Shown: positions 33,710 through 44,695 of the stretch, piece by piece
How positions within the stretch are numbered: position 1 is the first letter of the stretch
Layout: the number at the start of each line of letters is the position of its first letter
Assembly (NCBI GenBank): GCA_009823505.1
Contig: VZQC01005560.1
Location: 471,802-535,801, forward strand
Reading direction: 5' to 3'
Length of the DNA stretch: 64,000 nt
From: Rhizomys pruinosus
Taxonomy: Eukaryota > Chordata > Mammalia > Rodentia > Spalacidae
Notes under the pieces: model-generated
Told to the model about the DNA's origin: nothing
What the model saw: only the letters and a program-made list of their open reading frames with translations
Databases searched by the model: none
Program-made: the position numbers and the translations under genes

Positions 33710-34580
33710 ACACACACAATTTTTAAAAGAAAATAAATCTTTAAAAAAAAGAGGCACACATTTGAGAAAATATTCCCAGATACATATCTGACAAGGTGAC
33801 AGAGGACTCTGAAGAGTAAGAACTCCTCTGCTCCATCTGATAGTCCCCAAGGAAATCATATAAGTGGCTTAGTAGCAAGTGACAGACTGACCATCCCAGT
33901 CCTTGGGAAATGATGACACTACTGCAACCGTTGAGAAAGTTCACCTAGAAAATGGGACAACCCCAAATGCTCACAAAACACAGAGCAGTGGGAGACAGCA
34001 AGATGGTGCGGGGTGCAACCACTCTGAAAACCTAGTGTTTTCTCCTGCACGTGGCTCAGCCATTCCTCTGGAAGGTTTTCACGGAGTGCTGCCAACCCCA
34101 CACACTCCTACAGGAAGGGTCACAGTGACTGTCCTCAGTCCAGCCTCAAACCCAAGACAACTGCAGCCGGCAGAGCAACATCCTGGCTCAGAGACCTCAA
34201 CCGGCGACTCAGTGTCCACCTCAGGAGACAAAGGGGAGCCTGGAAGTGGAAACCAAGCACAAGAAGCCAAATCAACAAAAAACCAAAGAAGAGGAATGAA
34301 CTTTGGACGTGTGCGGCAGTGTAAACAGACCCAGAAATGGAGTGAAAAATACCAGACACAGAAACACACATGGCACGATTTAAGCACATGTAATCCAAGC
34401 CAAGTCAAGATGGACCTATGGTGGTGACTGGGTGCTGAGGGAGTAAACGAGGAAGGACCCTCGGGAGCTCTCTGGGGCAAATGCCTATAGCACAGTAGTG
34501 TATGAATCCCATGATTCTAATGTGCTCAAATCCCTTATTCTGTGAATCCCACTGTGACTTAACTATGCCTGAATTTTTGA
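33710..34580. other. Intronic sequence, nothing recognised
   Basis: Open frames of 174 (plus, 33903-34427) and 133 (minus) codons overlap here. Neither resembles a known protein, and compositions differ little from noncoding DNA. I do not call a gene. Confidence 0.45.
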
Positions 34581-34582
34581 AA

Positions 34583-34738
34583 TGGCAAGATGGCTCAGCA
34601 GGTACAGGTGCCTGCCTCCAAGCCTTGTGACCCAAGTTTAGTCTCCAGGACCCACATCTTTTAGAGAACTGATTTCCAAGAGTAGTGCTTTGGCCTCCAC
34701 ACACATTCGGGGTGCCGGGGGTGGGGGGGATGGCCCAC

Positions 34739-34780
<42 letters not shown>

Positions 34781-34795
34781 TGTAAAAGATTTTTA
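34583..34795 (+). repeat. B3-like SINE with (CA)n tail
   Basis: It contains gcaagatggctcagcaggta and gtctccaggacccacatc, followed by a (CA)n tract at 34738-34779. Confidence 0.75.
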
Positions 34796-34809
34796 AATAT
34801 TTTAAACAA

Positions 34810-35460
34810 GAAAAGATATGCTTCAAAATTCAGAATACTTCAGATTTTTTGCAAGTGAAGTCATGTGACTTGCATGGTCCCCAACCCTCTGAGCAGACCA
34901 CACAGCACACGCAGAGGCAGATAGCCTGACGTTCCCCTAGAGACTTTCATGGGTGCACATCGAGTCCCACAAACTGTATCACATCATCTTGGGTCAGGTT
35001 GTACCACTCAGTGTGGGGACTGCAGACAGAGCCACAGAGAGGAAGATGTTTCATTTTCTGAATTTCGAAACTTGCATTGCAGGCAAGTGGCCAAGACCCT
35101 GACAGTGATCAGGGAGTAAGGGGGTTGGGGGGACAGCTCCAGGGGTCTTCCCAGCCCCCAGTGTCCTGCATCTCAGCATCCAGGCAGAAGTTAAAGAGAG
35201 TCACAGCCCAGCTTCTGCCATCAGTCAAGAATAGTTTCCTTGTCAGGGATGCAGGAACTAAGCCGAGGGAAGGCATTAGCAATCCCACCCACAGGGGCAC
35301 TGTCTTCTGCCCAGCAGGACACTAACTCTCCAGTTCAGTGTCTTCACTAACTTTAGGATAAATTCCTGAAAGTTGAGTTGCTGGGATATGCATGCCTCCA
35401 ATGTATGGATGTTTTTTACTTGAATTATTGTTAATATTTTCTCTTAATTGCTGTTGCCAA
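34810..35460. other. Intronic sequence, nothing recognised
   Basis: No repeat consensus or family exon is visible. Confidence 0.5.
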
Positions 35461-35462
35461 AA

Positions 35463-35487
35463 TTAGATAGATAGATAATACATAGAT

Positions 35488-35534
<47 letters not shown>

Positions 35535-35545
35535 GATAGATAGAG
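35463..35545. repeat. (GATA)n microsatellite
   Basis: It contains about 12 uninterrupted GATA units (35491-35535) plus interrupted flanking units. Confidence 0.95.
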
Positions 35546-35863
35546 TCAATCGCCCTGACACCAAAGGTGTTAGGGTTAAGGTGTAGCCTTGCAGCTACAG
35601 ATCCCTTGGGTAATGATGCTGCAGTGCAAGCAGCAGAAGCCCAGGCCAGTGGCTCACAGGGCCTGGATGCAAATGAGATAGAGTGTGCACAAGCTGTGCG
35701 GAGCTGGTGCTGGCTGACACTGTTACACAGGGAGCTTTTTTCAAAGCCAGCAGTGCACTTGCACTCAAGTAATGATCAAAGAGTAAACGCATAGCCAGGC
35801 AACGGAGCCCTTCACCATGAGCAAGGAGCCCACACTACACGGAATTGCACGCGCTGTTTTTTT

Positions 35864-36031
35864 GTTTGTTTTGGGGGTTTTTTTGATTCTTTTTAGATAG
35901 GGTCTCCCTGTAGCCCCAGCTGTCCTAGAACTCACTCTGTAGACCAGGCTGGCCTTGAACTCACAAAGATCCGCCTGCCTCTGCCTCCCAAGTGCTAGGA
36001 TTAAAGGCGTGCGCCACCACACCCAGCTTTT
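35864..36031 (-). repeat. B1 SINE
   Basis: On + it runs from the T-rich ttttagatagggtctccctg to gcgccaccacacccagc. Confidence 0.92.
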
Positions 36032-36399
36032 TTTTGCACCCGCTGTTTGATGGGACTGGTGACACCGTTAGTCTTTTCCCACCACTGTCACCACAAACTC
36101 ATGAGCAACACCACAACAGCAGCAGCAGAGATTTCCCAGCTCCACAGACAGGGCCTTGCTGTCTGTGGCCCGTAGTTGGTTGAAATGCCATCACACAGCC
36201 AGTCTTTCTGCAGTCTTGGCCCAAATGATGTACCATCTTAATTTCCATTTTGTTTTTAATGTTGATTTTGGGAGTGTCCGGTACATTACATGAGGGGTGG
36301 GGTGCCAATCTGGGCTTCCATGTCTTCCTCTATTTCTTTCTGCTTTGTGGTCTTGGGCCGGTCTCTGTCTGAACCCAGAACTTGGCATGTCAGTAAGTC

Positions 36400-36543
36400 T
36401 GGCTGAGCTCCTGAGACCCGCCCCAATCCTCAGGTTACAGGCGTGTGCAGTTGCTCTAGGAGTTTTATGTGGACACTGGAGATTCGAATTCAGTCACAGG
36501 CTTGCACAAGTGCTTTGGCACACTGAGCCGTCCCCCCAGCCCC
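36400..36543 (-). repeat. B4-like SINE
   Basis: It contains ggttacaggcgtgtgcagtt followed by gacactggagattcgaattc and ends ctgagccgtccccccagccc, the B1-then-ID order of B4. Confidence 0.65.
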
Positions 36544-36639
36544 TAACTTCCATTTCTTAAATACCAGTCAGGTTGAGGTTATGCTGGCTTCATCATGTGT
36601 TTCCTTTTGTCATTTTTAATAGACCGTTAGCTTTTTTCA

Positions 36640-36828
36640 CATTTTTAATTTATGTGTGTGTGTGCCTGAGTGAGTTTGTGTGCACCATGTGTGCATACAA
36701 AGGCCAGAAGAGGGCATCGGATCACTTGGAATTGGAGTTACAGACTGCTGTGAGCCATGCTGTGGACGCTGGGCCTTCTGCAAGAGCAGCCAGTGCTCTT
36801 AACCACTAAACCCTCTCTCTAACCCCAG
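36640..36828 (-). repeat. Old B2 SINE
   Basis: On + it has gccagaagagggcatcggat and ends ctctctctaaccccag, a diverged B2 complement. Confidence 0.8.
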
Positions 36829-36989
36829 ATGTGCTATTTTTTTATTATTGGTTTTAACTCTTGACAATGACAGAAGCTTCTCAACTTAATTATATCTTTG
36901 AACTTAATTTCTAATGGTTTTGCTTAATGAACTTCTTTGAACTTATCACCATGTCTATCCATATTTCTGAGATTTGGACATGAAACCCT

Positions 36990-37513
36990 GGAACTTGTTG
37001 AAGGTCTTGAGAGTCTGAGAACAGACTCTGGGAGCATTAGATACAAAGAGATCCTACTAAGTCCCAGGGGACTATGCATGGGGCATCTCTTGAAATGTCC
37101 TACAAATGTGAGTCACCAGTCTTCCTGTGCAGGGAGGTCTTGGAGATCCACTAATGGGACTTCAGCCAGTGTCCAGTCTACAAAGAGGAAAGTCTGCTCA
37201 TGCTTCAAAACGGGAACCGTGGTCTAGCAAGACCTGACTTTGTCCTCTAGTGGATGGAGCTGGTGATTGAAAAGACAAAAGGAGCCAGGGGCTCCCTCCT
37301 TAAAAAAAAAAAAAAAAACCTGAATGAGGACCAGATCCTCAACTGACCTTGAGAAAACAAAAACCTTGGTTAACCTGGGCTAACTGTGTGGCCTTAAACA
37401 TCTAAAAGGAAAGTATAACCAGAAATAAATAAATAGTAAGTCCTGAGAAATTGTACTTCAGGTATAAAACTTGAGATCTTAGTAAAAAGACAAAAAGTTA
37501 AAAAAAAAAAAAT
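36990..37513 (+). mobile_element. Dispersed A-tailed repeat R2
   Basis: This is the best preserved copy. It is collinear with 28950-29449 and ends aaaaagttaaaaaaaaaaaa. Internal A-rich indels (37303-37318) separate the copies. It has no coding capacity. Confidence 0.75.
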
Positions 37514-38515
37514 AGCACAGTTGTTTTGCCTGTCTTACTGGCAAGCGCAGCTACCCTGTGGCTGCCACAGCTTTTGCCATCCTTCAAAGACGTGAGACAC
37601 AGCTTCTCAACCTTCCAATATGGACTGAAGACTCATGTCTCTCCAAGAATCCTCCAAACGTTCAGTGCCAGATGGGGACTGCTGAGACATCCAACTTGTG
37701 GACTGAGCTACTACTGGAGTTTCAGCCTCTTCAGAGTATAGACTGCCATTGTTGGACTACCCAGGCTATATCACGAAGACCAGTACAGGAAGATCAAGAC
37801 AGGATACAGTGCTTACTAGACTTCATTTAGTGACCATGAGAAGGGAAAACCCCAGTGTGGAACACAAGGGCAGAACTGATGGTGGGTTGGGCTTGCCAAG
37901 AAGGAGACTTCAAACATGACATCTTTCCGCCTAATAAAGAAAAAAATCAGGGCTGGAGAGATGGCCTAGCGGTTAGGAACGCTGACTGCTCTTGCAGAGG
38001 ACCCGGATTCGATCCCCAGCACCCACATGGTGGCTGAAAACTGTCTTTAACTCCAGTTCCAGGGGAATCCGATGCCCTCTTCTGACCCCCGTGGCATTGC
38101 GTGACATGGGTGCACAAACCTGCATGCAGACAGTACATTCATACACATACAAAAATAAATAAAATTTAAAAATGAAAAAATCATAAGCTGAAGATGTTAA
38201 AACCTATGATATATGTGGCATGCATATGTGCATATTTTGGAGTGATACGTGTGGAATAACAACAGCAACAGCAACAGCAACAACAACAACAGAAAGACTA
38301 CATCAAAGAACTGACTGAAACGGTGAACTTCTACTCAAACCAGTAAACTTCTGCATTGAGAATTTTGAGAGAGACTGAGAAAAAGATGAAAAACATGTTT
38401 GGCAGAATGCATGAGCTCTGATGGGGTGGGGGGGCAGAGAGGGCAGCATGGGTCTAGATTTGTAATTTTGTATGAAATGCACAGAGCTTCAATAAAAATT
38501 TGGCTTTGAAAAAAA
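37514..38515 (+). mobile_element. Composite retroelement with L1-type tail, B2 nested
   Basis: The 5' part (37514-37842) is unassigned. From about 37843 (gcagaactgatggtgggttg) it matches the tail module that follows the truncated L1 ORF1 at 12778-13200. It ends ttcaataaaaatttggcttt with a short A-tail. A B2 is inserted at 37951-38173, and a CAA/CAG run lies at 38258-38295. Confidence 0.65.
37951..38173 (+). repeat. B2 SINE, sister form without duplication
   Basis: It carries the young-subfamily body (gcattgcgtgacatgggtgc) but only one copy of the 17-mer (aactccagttccagggga), so it looks ancestral to the duplicated form. Confidence 0.9.
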
Positions 38516-38973
38516 GAGATCTTATAGCCACCATTACAAAATCATGTGATGCTAAGGTCAGAAATATATTTTGGAAAGAATATCATTCATTTATTTGACC
38601 ACTCATTTCATTAGGAGACAACAGAGCACCTACCACAGGCTAGGCACCATGCCAGGCGCTGGGCACACACCACAAATGAACAGACTGAGTCCTCTGGAGC
38701 TTACTCAGCCCAAGGCTGGCTATCACATGTCCTATCTAAGACCCCATCTCATGCTGGGAACATGGCTGGACCCCAGATTGCAGCCTCCCAGGCTTATGGA
38801 CATCCTGCCTTGCCTTGAACAGAGCACGTTGAGGAATGTGTTTGCCTCTGAGGACCATCCAACAAGCAAGAGAGCCGTGCCCTGGAGACCCAGAGGTGGG
38901 GACAGACAGGGGATGACAGTCAGGGTTCTTGGTCTGGGGGAAGTGGTTCCAGGTGCTGTCCACCTGCTCACAG

Positions 38974-39080
38974 ATTGCCAGGAGTCGGTGCCATTCCTGA
39001 ACACAGACGTGTGGTCCAAGGAGCTGCTGTGGTCACTCACCAAGTCTAGCCGGACCCACCAAGAGCAGACCCCAGAGAAG
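38974..39080 (+). CDS. MROH exon at 39.0 kb
   Basis: The acceptor is ctgctcacag (ends 38973) and the donor is gtgggc from 39081. It starts with two bases of a split codon and ends in phase 0. The frame reads CQESVPFLNTDVWSKELLWS and ends TPEK, as in the family. It is intact. A longer open frame runs through it from 38571, but the upstream part is intron and not coding. Confidence 0.8.
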
Positions 39081-39342
39081 GTGGGCCCTGCTGCCTCCTG
39101 TAGCCCCTGCCCACCCACCACACAGACCCAGGAGCATGCAGGGGCCTAGAAAGAAATCGGAGGGCCTCAAGGGAGCAGGACCTGGGCCTGGGCAGCTAGA
39201 CCAAAGTTCCCTGCCTCATCCCAAGACAGGGCGAGAAGGCTGGCTACAGGGTCAGGGAGCCCAGGGTTAGGGAAGTTGTTCACAGGCAGCCGTCCAGGCC
39301 AGGCAGGTCCAGCTCAGGCCAAGATGTTGGACCTGCCACCAG

Positions 39343-39459
39343 GTCTTCCTGTTCACCTACTACGGGCTGATCCTTCAAGCCAAGGAGAACAGCACCACCG
39401 TCAGGACGCACCTGAAGACCCTCCTGGAAACATCTCACCAGTGGCCCAAGCAACGGGAG
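39343..39459 (+). CDS. MROH exon at 39.4 kb
   Basis: The acceptor is ctgccaccag (ends 39342) and the donor is gtgagg from 39460. The 39 codons are phase 0 at both ends. They begin VFLFTYYGLILQAKENSTTV and end HQWPKQRE, a conserved MROH segment. It joins the previous exon in frame across a 262-bp intron and is intact. Confidence 0.85.
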
Positions 39460-40507
39460 GTGAGGACCCAGTCCCCTTCAGTCCCTCAACTGCCTGGCTC
39501 AAGCCAAGACTTGGTCACTGTCACACACTGAGCCCTAATCCTGGTCACAGGCTTATCCTTGATCCCTGCAGATACTGAGTACTGATCCTCATCGCACACT
39601 GAGCCCTGACCTTGCTCACACTCTGACCCCTGATACCAGGCACAATCTGACTTCTGGTCCTGGCTGCATGCTGAGCTCTGATCTTAGTCATGGGCTCTAA
39701 TCCTGGCCATATTCTCAGAGCCATAATCCTACTCACACAGAGTTCTGATCTTGATCAATCCCTGAGCCATCAGGCCATGGGCTGAGGCCTGACTTATCTC
39801 ATACTAAGCCCTGATTCATGGTCATGGGCTTTGATCCTAGTCATATTCTTTTTTTTAATTTTTTTAATTAATTTTATTTATTTCCGTATGTGTATGAATG
39901 TACTGTCTGCATGCAGGTCTGTGCACCCGTGTTGTGCAATGCTGCGGAGGTCAGAAGAGGGTGTCGGATTCCCCTGGAACTGGAGTTCTCCTGGATTTGG
40001 AGTTTCAGATGGTTCTCGGCCGCCATGTGGGTGCTGGGGATCAAACCCGGGTCCTCTGTAAGAGTGGTCGGCGCTCTTAACCGCTAGGCCATCTCTCCAG
40101 CCCCGATCCTAGTCATATTCTGAGCCTTTATTTTGGTCACAGCCTGATCTCTGGCCCTAGTCACACTGGATCCTGATCCTGGTCTTAGCCTGAGCCCTGA
40201 AGCCTAATCATAGCCTGAGCGCTAAACCAGTCACAGACTAAGCTGAGATCTCACCTGCCTTCCTACACATCTCTTCATTCCTACCCAGCTCATGTCTACT
40301 TACAGCTGATACAAGAGACCTCTCAACCTTTCCCCCACTCTACCCACCAGACTCCACAAGAGTTGGGCTCAGAGCTGCATGTCCTAAACTGTGTGCAGGT
40401 GATGCCACTGAGTTCCTGCCCTCTGCTGGTGGACTAGGAGAGGCACTAAATCCAGGTCCTCCAAACTCAGTAGACCCTCCCCAGTAACAACGGTCCCCTC
40501 CCCACAG
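39460..40507. other. MROH intron with CTGA/CCTGAT-rich repeat words
   Basis: At 39520-39850 and again at 40106-40230, words such as ctgagccctgatcctggtca recur irregularly, an eroded minisatellite split by the B2 insertion. No exon is visible. Confidence 0.6.
39848..40105 (-). repeat. B2 SINE, 17-bp-duplication subfamily
   Basis: The complement starts ggggctggagagatggccta and has the duplicated 17-mer near 39978-40010 and the T-run (A-tail) at 39848. It sits in an MROH intron. Confidence 0.93.
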
Positions 40508-40625
40508 GGGAGCTCTCACAGTGTGACTGGCTGCAGTCCGCCACTTGGAGGACACCTGGGCCATACTGGAACAGTTTGGGCGGAGTGCACCCATCAAGTG
40601 GAGCCTGCAGGACTTCTCCCTGATG
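40508..40625 (+). pseudogene. MROH exon at 40.5 kb with in-frame TGA
   Basis: The acceptor is ctccccacag (ends 40507) and the donor is gtatca from 40626. The family frame reads ALTV, then TGA at 40524-40526, then LAAVRHLEDTWAILEQFGRS and SLQDFSLM. MROH proteins normally have glycine where the stop lies (GGA to TGA would explain it). The preceding exon ends in phase 0, but the family frame here begins one base after the acceptor, so a short indel just after the splice site is also likely. A downstream acceptor at 40536 would skip the stop but leaves the wrong phase. Confidence 0.78.
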
Positions 40626-41626
40626 GTATCAATTAGGGACTCTGGACAGGGAGAGAGGACGTGGGACTGTACCTTGCCTGAAAGGACAGGGCCTCCTGCT
40701 GGACTCCCTGGGCATGACAAGAGCCTAACATCTGGGCCATGGAATCTGATTCCCACCAGTACTTAGCCTATAAGACCCCTTTGTGCCTCAGTTTCCTCCT
40801 CCTGAACAGAATCTTTCCCTCCCTGGTTAGTCCATGTTGGAGGGTTGAAATGCCATGGCAGTGGAGAGCCTGACCCACGGCAGGTGCTTAGCAGTGGCAG
40901 CCTCGCCGTGCTTGTGGCAGCTGGCTGCAAGACTATGGTTAGTCCTGGGGCAAGGGACTCACTCGAAAGCTGAGATGCTTACCCAGAGTGTGGCTTGTGA
41001 ACAGGGGGAAGCCTCATCCCCCTCCGACCTAAGTGTGCACCCCTTTGGGTTCCCCTGGAAGAGGCAGTTCCTAGAAGCCACTCCACAGAGAGCTCTTGGG
41101 ACAAAGGAGGAGAGGGAGCCTCTCTCAGCTCAGGCAGTTCTGCTCATGACTGACTCTGCAACCTGGAGAGGCCAGAGGCGGCTAAAGGATCTGCCCTGAT
41201 CTTCAGAGGGTACCTGGTGCTGGTAAACAAATCACCATAATGGTGCCCTGCTGACACAGAGGGGTGACTCTCAGCCACTCCCAAACAGGAAGTTCCACAT
41301 AACCCATTACTAACTGTATGCTTAGGAGCCTGACTTCCCCAGGCCCCAGCAGCCTGGGTTTTGTGTGCCTTGTCTTATCCAAAAGGCCTTGGGGAATCAC
41401 AGGAGGGGCCCCAACTCTACAGTTCCCACAGAGACAACCATCCTACATAGGGCCCTGGGTGTCCCACCACCACAGTCAGTCCCAACCCCCACAAGGAGCC
41501 TCCCACTCCCTCTGTACACCCTGCCTGCCCCACTCGGCTAGGATCCAGGTACCCCCTCTCATACTCCTCACACAGACTATCTGGAAGGCCGAGCATAGAT
41601 TCCACCCCTGCCTGACCCCTGCCCAG
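40626..41626. other. MROH intron, nothing recognised
   Basis: GC-rich intron with no clear repeat or exon. Confidence 0.55.
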
Positions 41627-41772
41627 AGCCCCGAGGACCTGTGCTGGAATGGGCCAGATGCACCATCCTCCTCTCTTACGGCCAGATGGCAGCCAAGGCC
41701 AGGAGCCACACCCTGCCGCGGGTGGACAACATCTTGTCCAGGATGATCCTCTTCTTCCCCTTCACCACCTAG
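41627..41772 (+). pseudogene. MROH exon at 41.7 kb with frameshift and terminal TAG
   Basis: The acceptor is ccctgcccag (ends 41626). The block opens SPEDLCW, then only two bases (41648-41649) precede WARCTILLSYGQMAAKARSH in another frame, implying a 1-bp loss. It ends NILSRMILFFPFTT followed by TAG (41770-41772), directly against the gtacag donor. The next exon starts DKILK, and the family has tryptophan-aspartate at this junction, so TGG to TAG is the simple explanation. It carries two independent lesions. Confidence 0.78.
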
Positions 41773-42312
41773 GTACAGGCCACCATGCCCACCACCATCC
41801 CAGGCCTGTACCGCCCACAGGGCAGAGCCAGAATCACAGGTCCACAGCTGCCCTGGTCTGCAGCCCAGGTCCCCACTGCCCACTCCTCCCAGAATCACAA
41901 AGAACCAGGTCCCAGCCTGCTGTATGTCCTGTGCCTCCATCATGCTTGCAAAGGACCTTATCCCCCACTTCTCATAAAGAAACCCTGGATTTTGACTTAG
42001 GAGAAGGGAGACGGGTACTGAGAGGCAGGGTGATACCTGCCTCCGTGGGTCGCCATAGCCCAGGTCTCCATATTTCAAGACTGCAGCCACCACTTCCCAG
42101 AGACCAGCAGGAGCCTCTCTCACTATTGGGACAGGCTGACCCCATTCACATTTTCAAAGAGCAGAACCCCTGGCCTAAAGACAACCCCACCCACCAGCCC
42201 CCAGTCAGAACTCAGGGTGAGAGAGATGGCGGCCTCGGCCTCTGTTCTTGCTCCCTCCCACATGCTCCTCGACTCTCGGCCTGACCTGTACTCTGGGGCC
42301 TGACCTACACAG

Positions 42313-42435
42313 GATAAGATCCTGAAGCACAGTTTCCTCACCGCCACCCTGATGCTGGTAGGGGACATCAGCCAGAGCAAGGGTGCCCACAGCTATGAGT
42401 TCTCTCAGACCTGCCAGCTCCTGGAGTGCCTGACG
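42313..42435 (+). CDS. MROH exon at 42.4 kb
   Basis: The acceptor is cctacacag (ends 42312) and the donor is gtgcat from 42436. The 41 codons are phase 0 at both ends. They begin DKILKHSFLTATLMLVGDIS and continue to YEFSQTCQLLECLT, a strongly conserved MROH segment. It is intact. A 35-bp minisatellite starts about 30 bp after the donor. Confidence 0.85.
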
Positions 42436-42463
42436 GTGCATGCTGGGGCCTAAGTCCAGGAGG

Positions 42464-42910
42464 GCCTCCCTCAGACCAGCAGCCTTCAAGACAGAGCCTC
42501 CTCCCTCAGACCAGCAGCCTTCAAGACAGAGCCTCCTCCCTCAGACCATCAGCCTTCAACACAGAGCCTCCTCCCCCAGACCAGCAGCCTTCAACACAGA
42601 GCCTCCTCCCTCAGACCAGCAGCCTTCAACACAGAGCCTCCTCCCCCAGACCAGCAGCCTTCAAGACAGAGCCTCCTCCCTCAGACCAGCAGCCTTCAAG
42701 ACAGAGCCTCCTCCCTCAGACCAGCAGCCTTCAAGACAGAGCCTCCTCCCTCAGACCAGCAGCCTTCAAGACAGAGCCTCCTCCCTCAGACCAGCAGCCT
42801 TCAAGACAGAGCCTCCTCCCTCAGACCAGCAGCCTTCAAATAGAGCCTCCTCCCCCAGACCAGCAGCCTTCAAGACAGAGCCTCCTCCCTCAGACCATCA
42901 GCCTTACTGG
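42464..42910. repeat. 35-bp minisatellite (about 12-13 copies)
   Basis: The unit starts cctcctccctcagaccagca and ends gccttcaagacagag. Variants alternate aagacag with aacacag and ctccctcag with ccccag. It starts just after the donor of the 42.4-kb exon. The 206- and 237-codon open frames over it are tandem artefacts. Confidence 0.95.
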
Positions 42911-43569
42911 GCAGAGGAAGCCCCTTCCTTCCAACCACTCCTGGGGAAGGGTAACGTTGAAGGCAGTCTTAGCACCTCCCAGGTTTGGAGCCTCGAAATA
43001 TTTCATGTTCCCCAAGCTGTTTGGTTCTTGCAGGGACCTGAGATGACCAGGCGCATCTGCATTGTTGGCAGTGCCTCTGAGGCCCAGGAAGGCCACCACA
43101 GTCCACTCTGTCAGACATGTTTACTTGTGTCAGGCTCCAGACCAGTCACTTAGGATCTGGGCATCCTGGACCTCTTAGGAACAGTGAGAAAGTAAATAAG
43201 AAACTGGACAGTAGTGTCAAGGGCAAAGAGCTTTGATCAAAGCAGAAAGCAGCTCCTGCCCCCTACTGGGAATCCAGCGTAAGGTGGAGTAGTTTATGAG
43301 GAAACATTGCTCAGAGCAGCCTAGAGCTGCTCCAGGGTCAGGTAGCTAGGACTTTATCCAGGATTCAGACCTGGCCTTTCTGACTCCAGAGGCCGCAACT
43401 AGTTTTCTAAGTGAGGCCCGGATCTCAGAGGCTCCTGGGTGGGTGAAGACATGACACATCCTGTCATGGGTTGTAGGGGTGTTGAGGTCCTGAGGCAGGC
43501 ACAAAAGCTGGTGTCAGAAGTGGGATCAGCCAGGCCTGAGCCTCTGCACCTTCTCCTGGAGACCTGCAG
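42911..43569. other. MROH intron, nothing recognised
   Basis: I see no exon or repeat consensus between the minisatellite and the next acceptor. Confidence 0.5.
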
Positions 43570-43649
43570 GTTGTGACAGAGAAGGAACCACAAGACACAC
43601 TGTTCACCAGCAACCGTCAGCAGGCCATCCACATCGTCTCCAGCCTCTG
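43570..43649 (+). CDS. MROH exon at 43.6 kb
   Basis: The acceptor is gagacctgcag (ends 43569) and the donor is gtacac from 43650. It reads VVTEKEPQDTLFTSNRQQAI and then HIVSSL, ending with two bases of a split codon. The first base of the 45520 exon completes that codon (Cys), so the phases agree across a 1.9-kb intron carrying two minisatellites. Confidence 0.83.
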
Positions 43650-44103
43650 GTACACTCCAGTTGGTAGGCTCCAGGACTGCCTGACTCCAAACAGGAGAGC
43701 CAGGCCAGGGGTAGGGGGGTTATACAATAAGACCCTGCAGCACTGAGCTTGGGACCTGAGCCGACACAGGCCGCCTGCGACAGGGACGGGTCTGGAGCAT
43801 TAGCCCTGAGCACAGCCAGTCCACAGAACAGACTCACCCTTATCTCCAGGCACTCCAGGAGGGCAACGCAAAGGGCAAGCTGCATCTAGATCCCAACCAA
43901 GCCCCGGGGAAAGTGAGCGAAGCTGGAATCCTGGGGACTCAGGGGGCCTAGAGCCAGGGAGATAAGTCCTAGCTCAGCTCTCCACCAACAGATGAGGGAG
44001 GAGGTGAGGACAGAGAGCTCAGAGCTGCCTCTCTCTAACCACAGAAGGGACAGGCAGACAGCCAGTAGCTCACATAGTCCTGAGCAGGGTGACAGGCAAA
44101 GCC

Positions 44104-44695
44104 AGGTAGGTGTCCACTCAGACTGCATTCACACACACCCCCACGTAGGTGTCCACTCAGACTGCATTCACACACACCCAGGTAGGTGTCCACTCAGACT
44201 GCATTCACACACACCCCCACGTAGGTGTCCACTCAGACTGCATTCACACACACACCCAGGTAGGTGTCCACTCAGACTGCATTCACACACACCCAGGTAG
44301 GTGTCCACTCAGACTGCATTCACATACACCCAGATAGGTGTCCACTCAGACTGCATTCACACACACCCCCAGGTAGGTGTCCACTCAGACTGCATTCACA
44401 CACACCCCCACGTAGGTGTCCACTCAGACTGCATTCACACACACCCCCACGTAGGTGTCCACTCAGACTGCATTCACACACATCCCCAGGTAGGTGTCCA
44501 CGCAGACTGCATTCACACACACCCCCAGGTAGGTGTCCACTCAGACTGCATTCACACACACCCCCAGGTAGGTGTCCACTCAGACTGCATTCACACACAC
44601 ACCCAGGTAGGTGTCCACTCAGACTGCATTCACACACACACCCAGGTAGGTGTCCACTCAGACTGCATTCACACACACCCCCACCACCCAGGTGT
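44104..44695. repeat. 37-41-bp minisatellite (15 copies)
   Basis: The unit starts ggtgtccactcagactgcat and ends in a variable cacacaccc tract, then cccaggta or cccacgta. Most copies contain caggtaggtg, close to a 5' splice consensus. The 161-, 139- and 118-codon frames here are artefacts. Confidence 0.95.

Noticed and set aside
33903..34427. 174-codon plus-strand frame
   Set aside because: It has no recognisable domain, an overlapping opposing frame and no splice context. It could be chance.
38571..39149. 192-codon plus-strand frame as a single gene
   Set aside because: Only 38974-39080 matches the MROH family and has splice sites. The rest is intron.
41476..42123. 215-codon minus-strand and 211-codon plus-strand frames
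   Set aside because: They overlap each other and the MROH exon on the sense strand in a GC-rich intron, and resemble nothing known.
42426..43153. 206- and 237-codon plus-strand frames
   Set aside because: Both consist of the 35-bp tandem repeat and run on into intron.
44104..44695. CRISPR-like array of regularly spaced repeats
   Set aside because: There are no unique spacers. The whole unit repeats head to tail in a mammalian intron.
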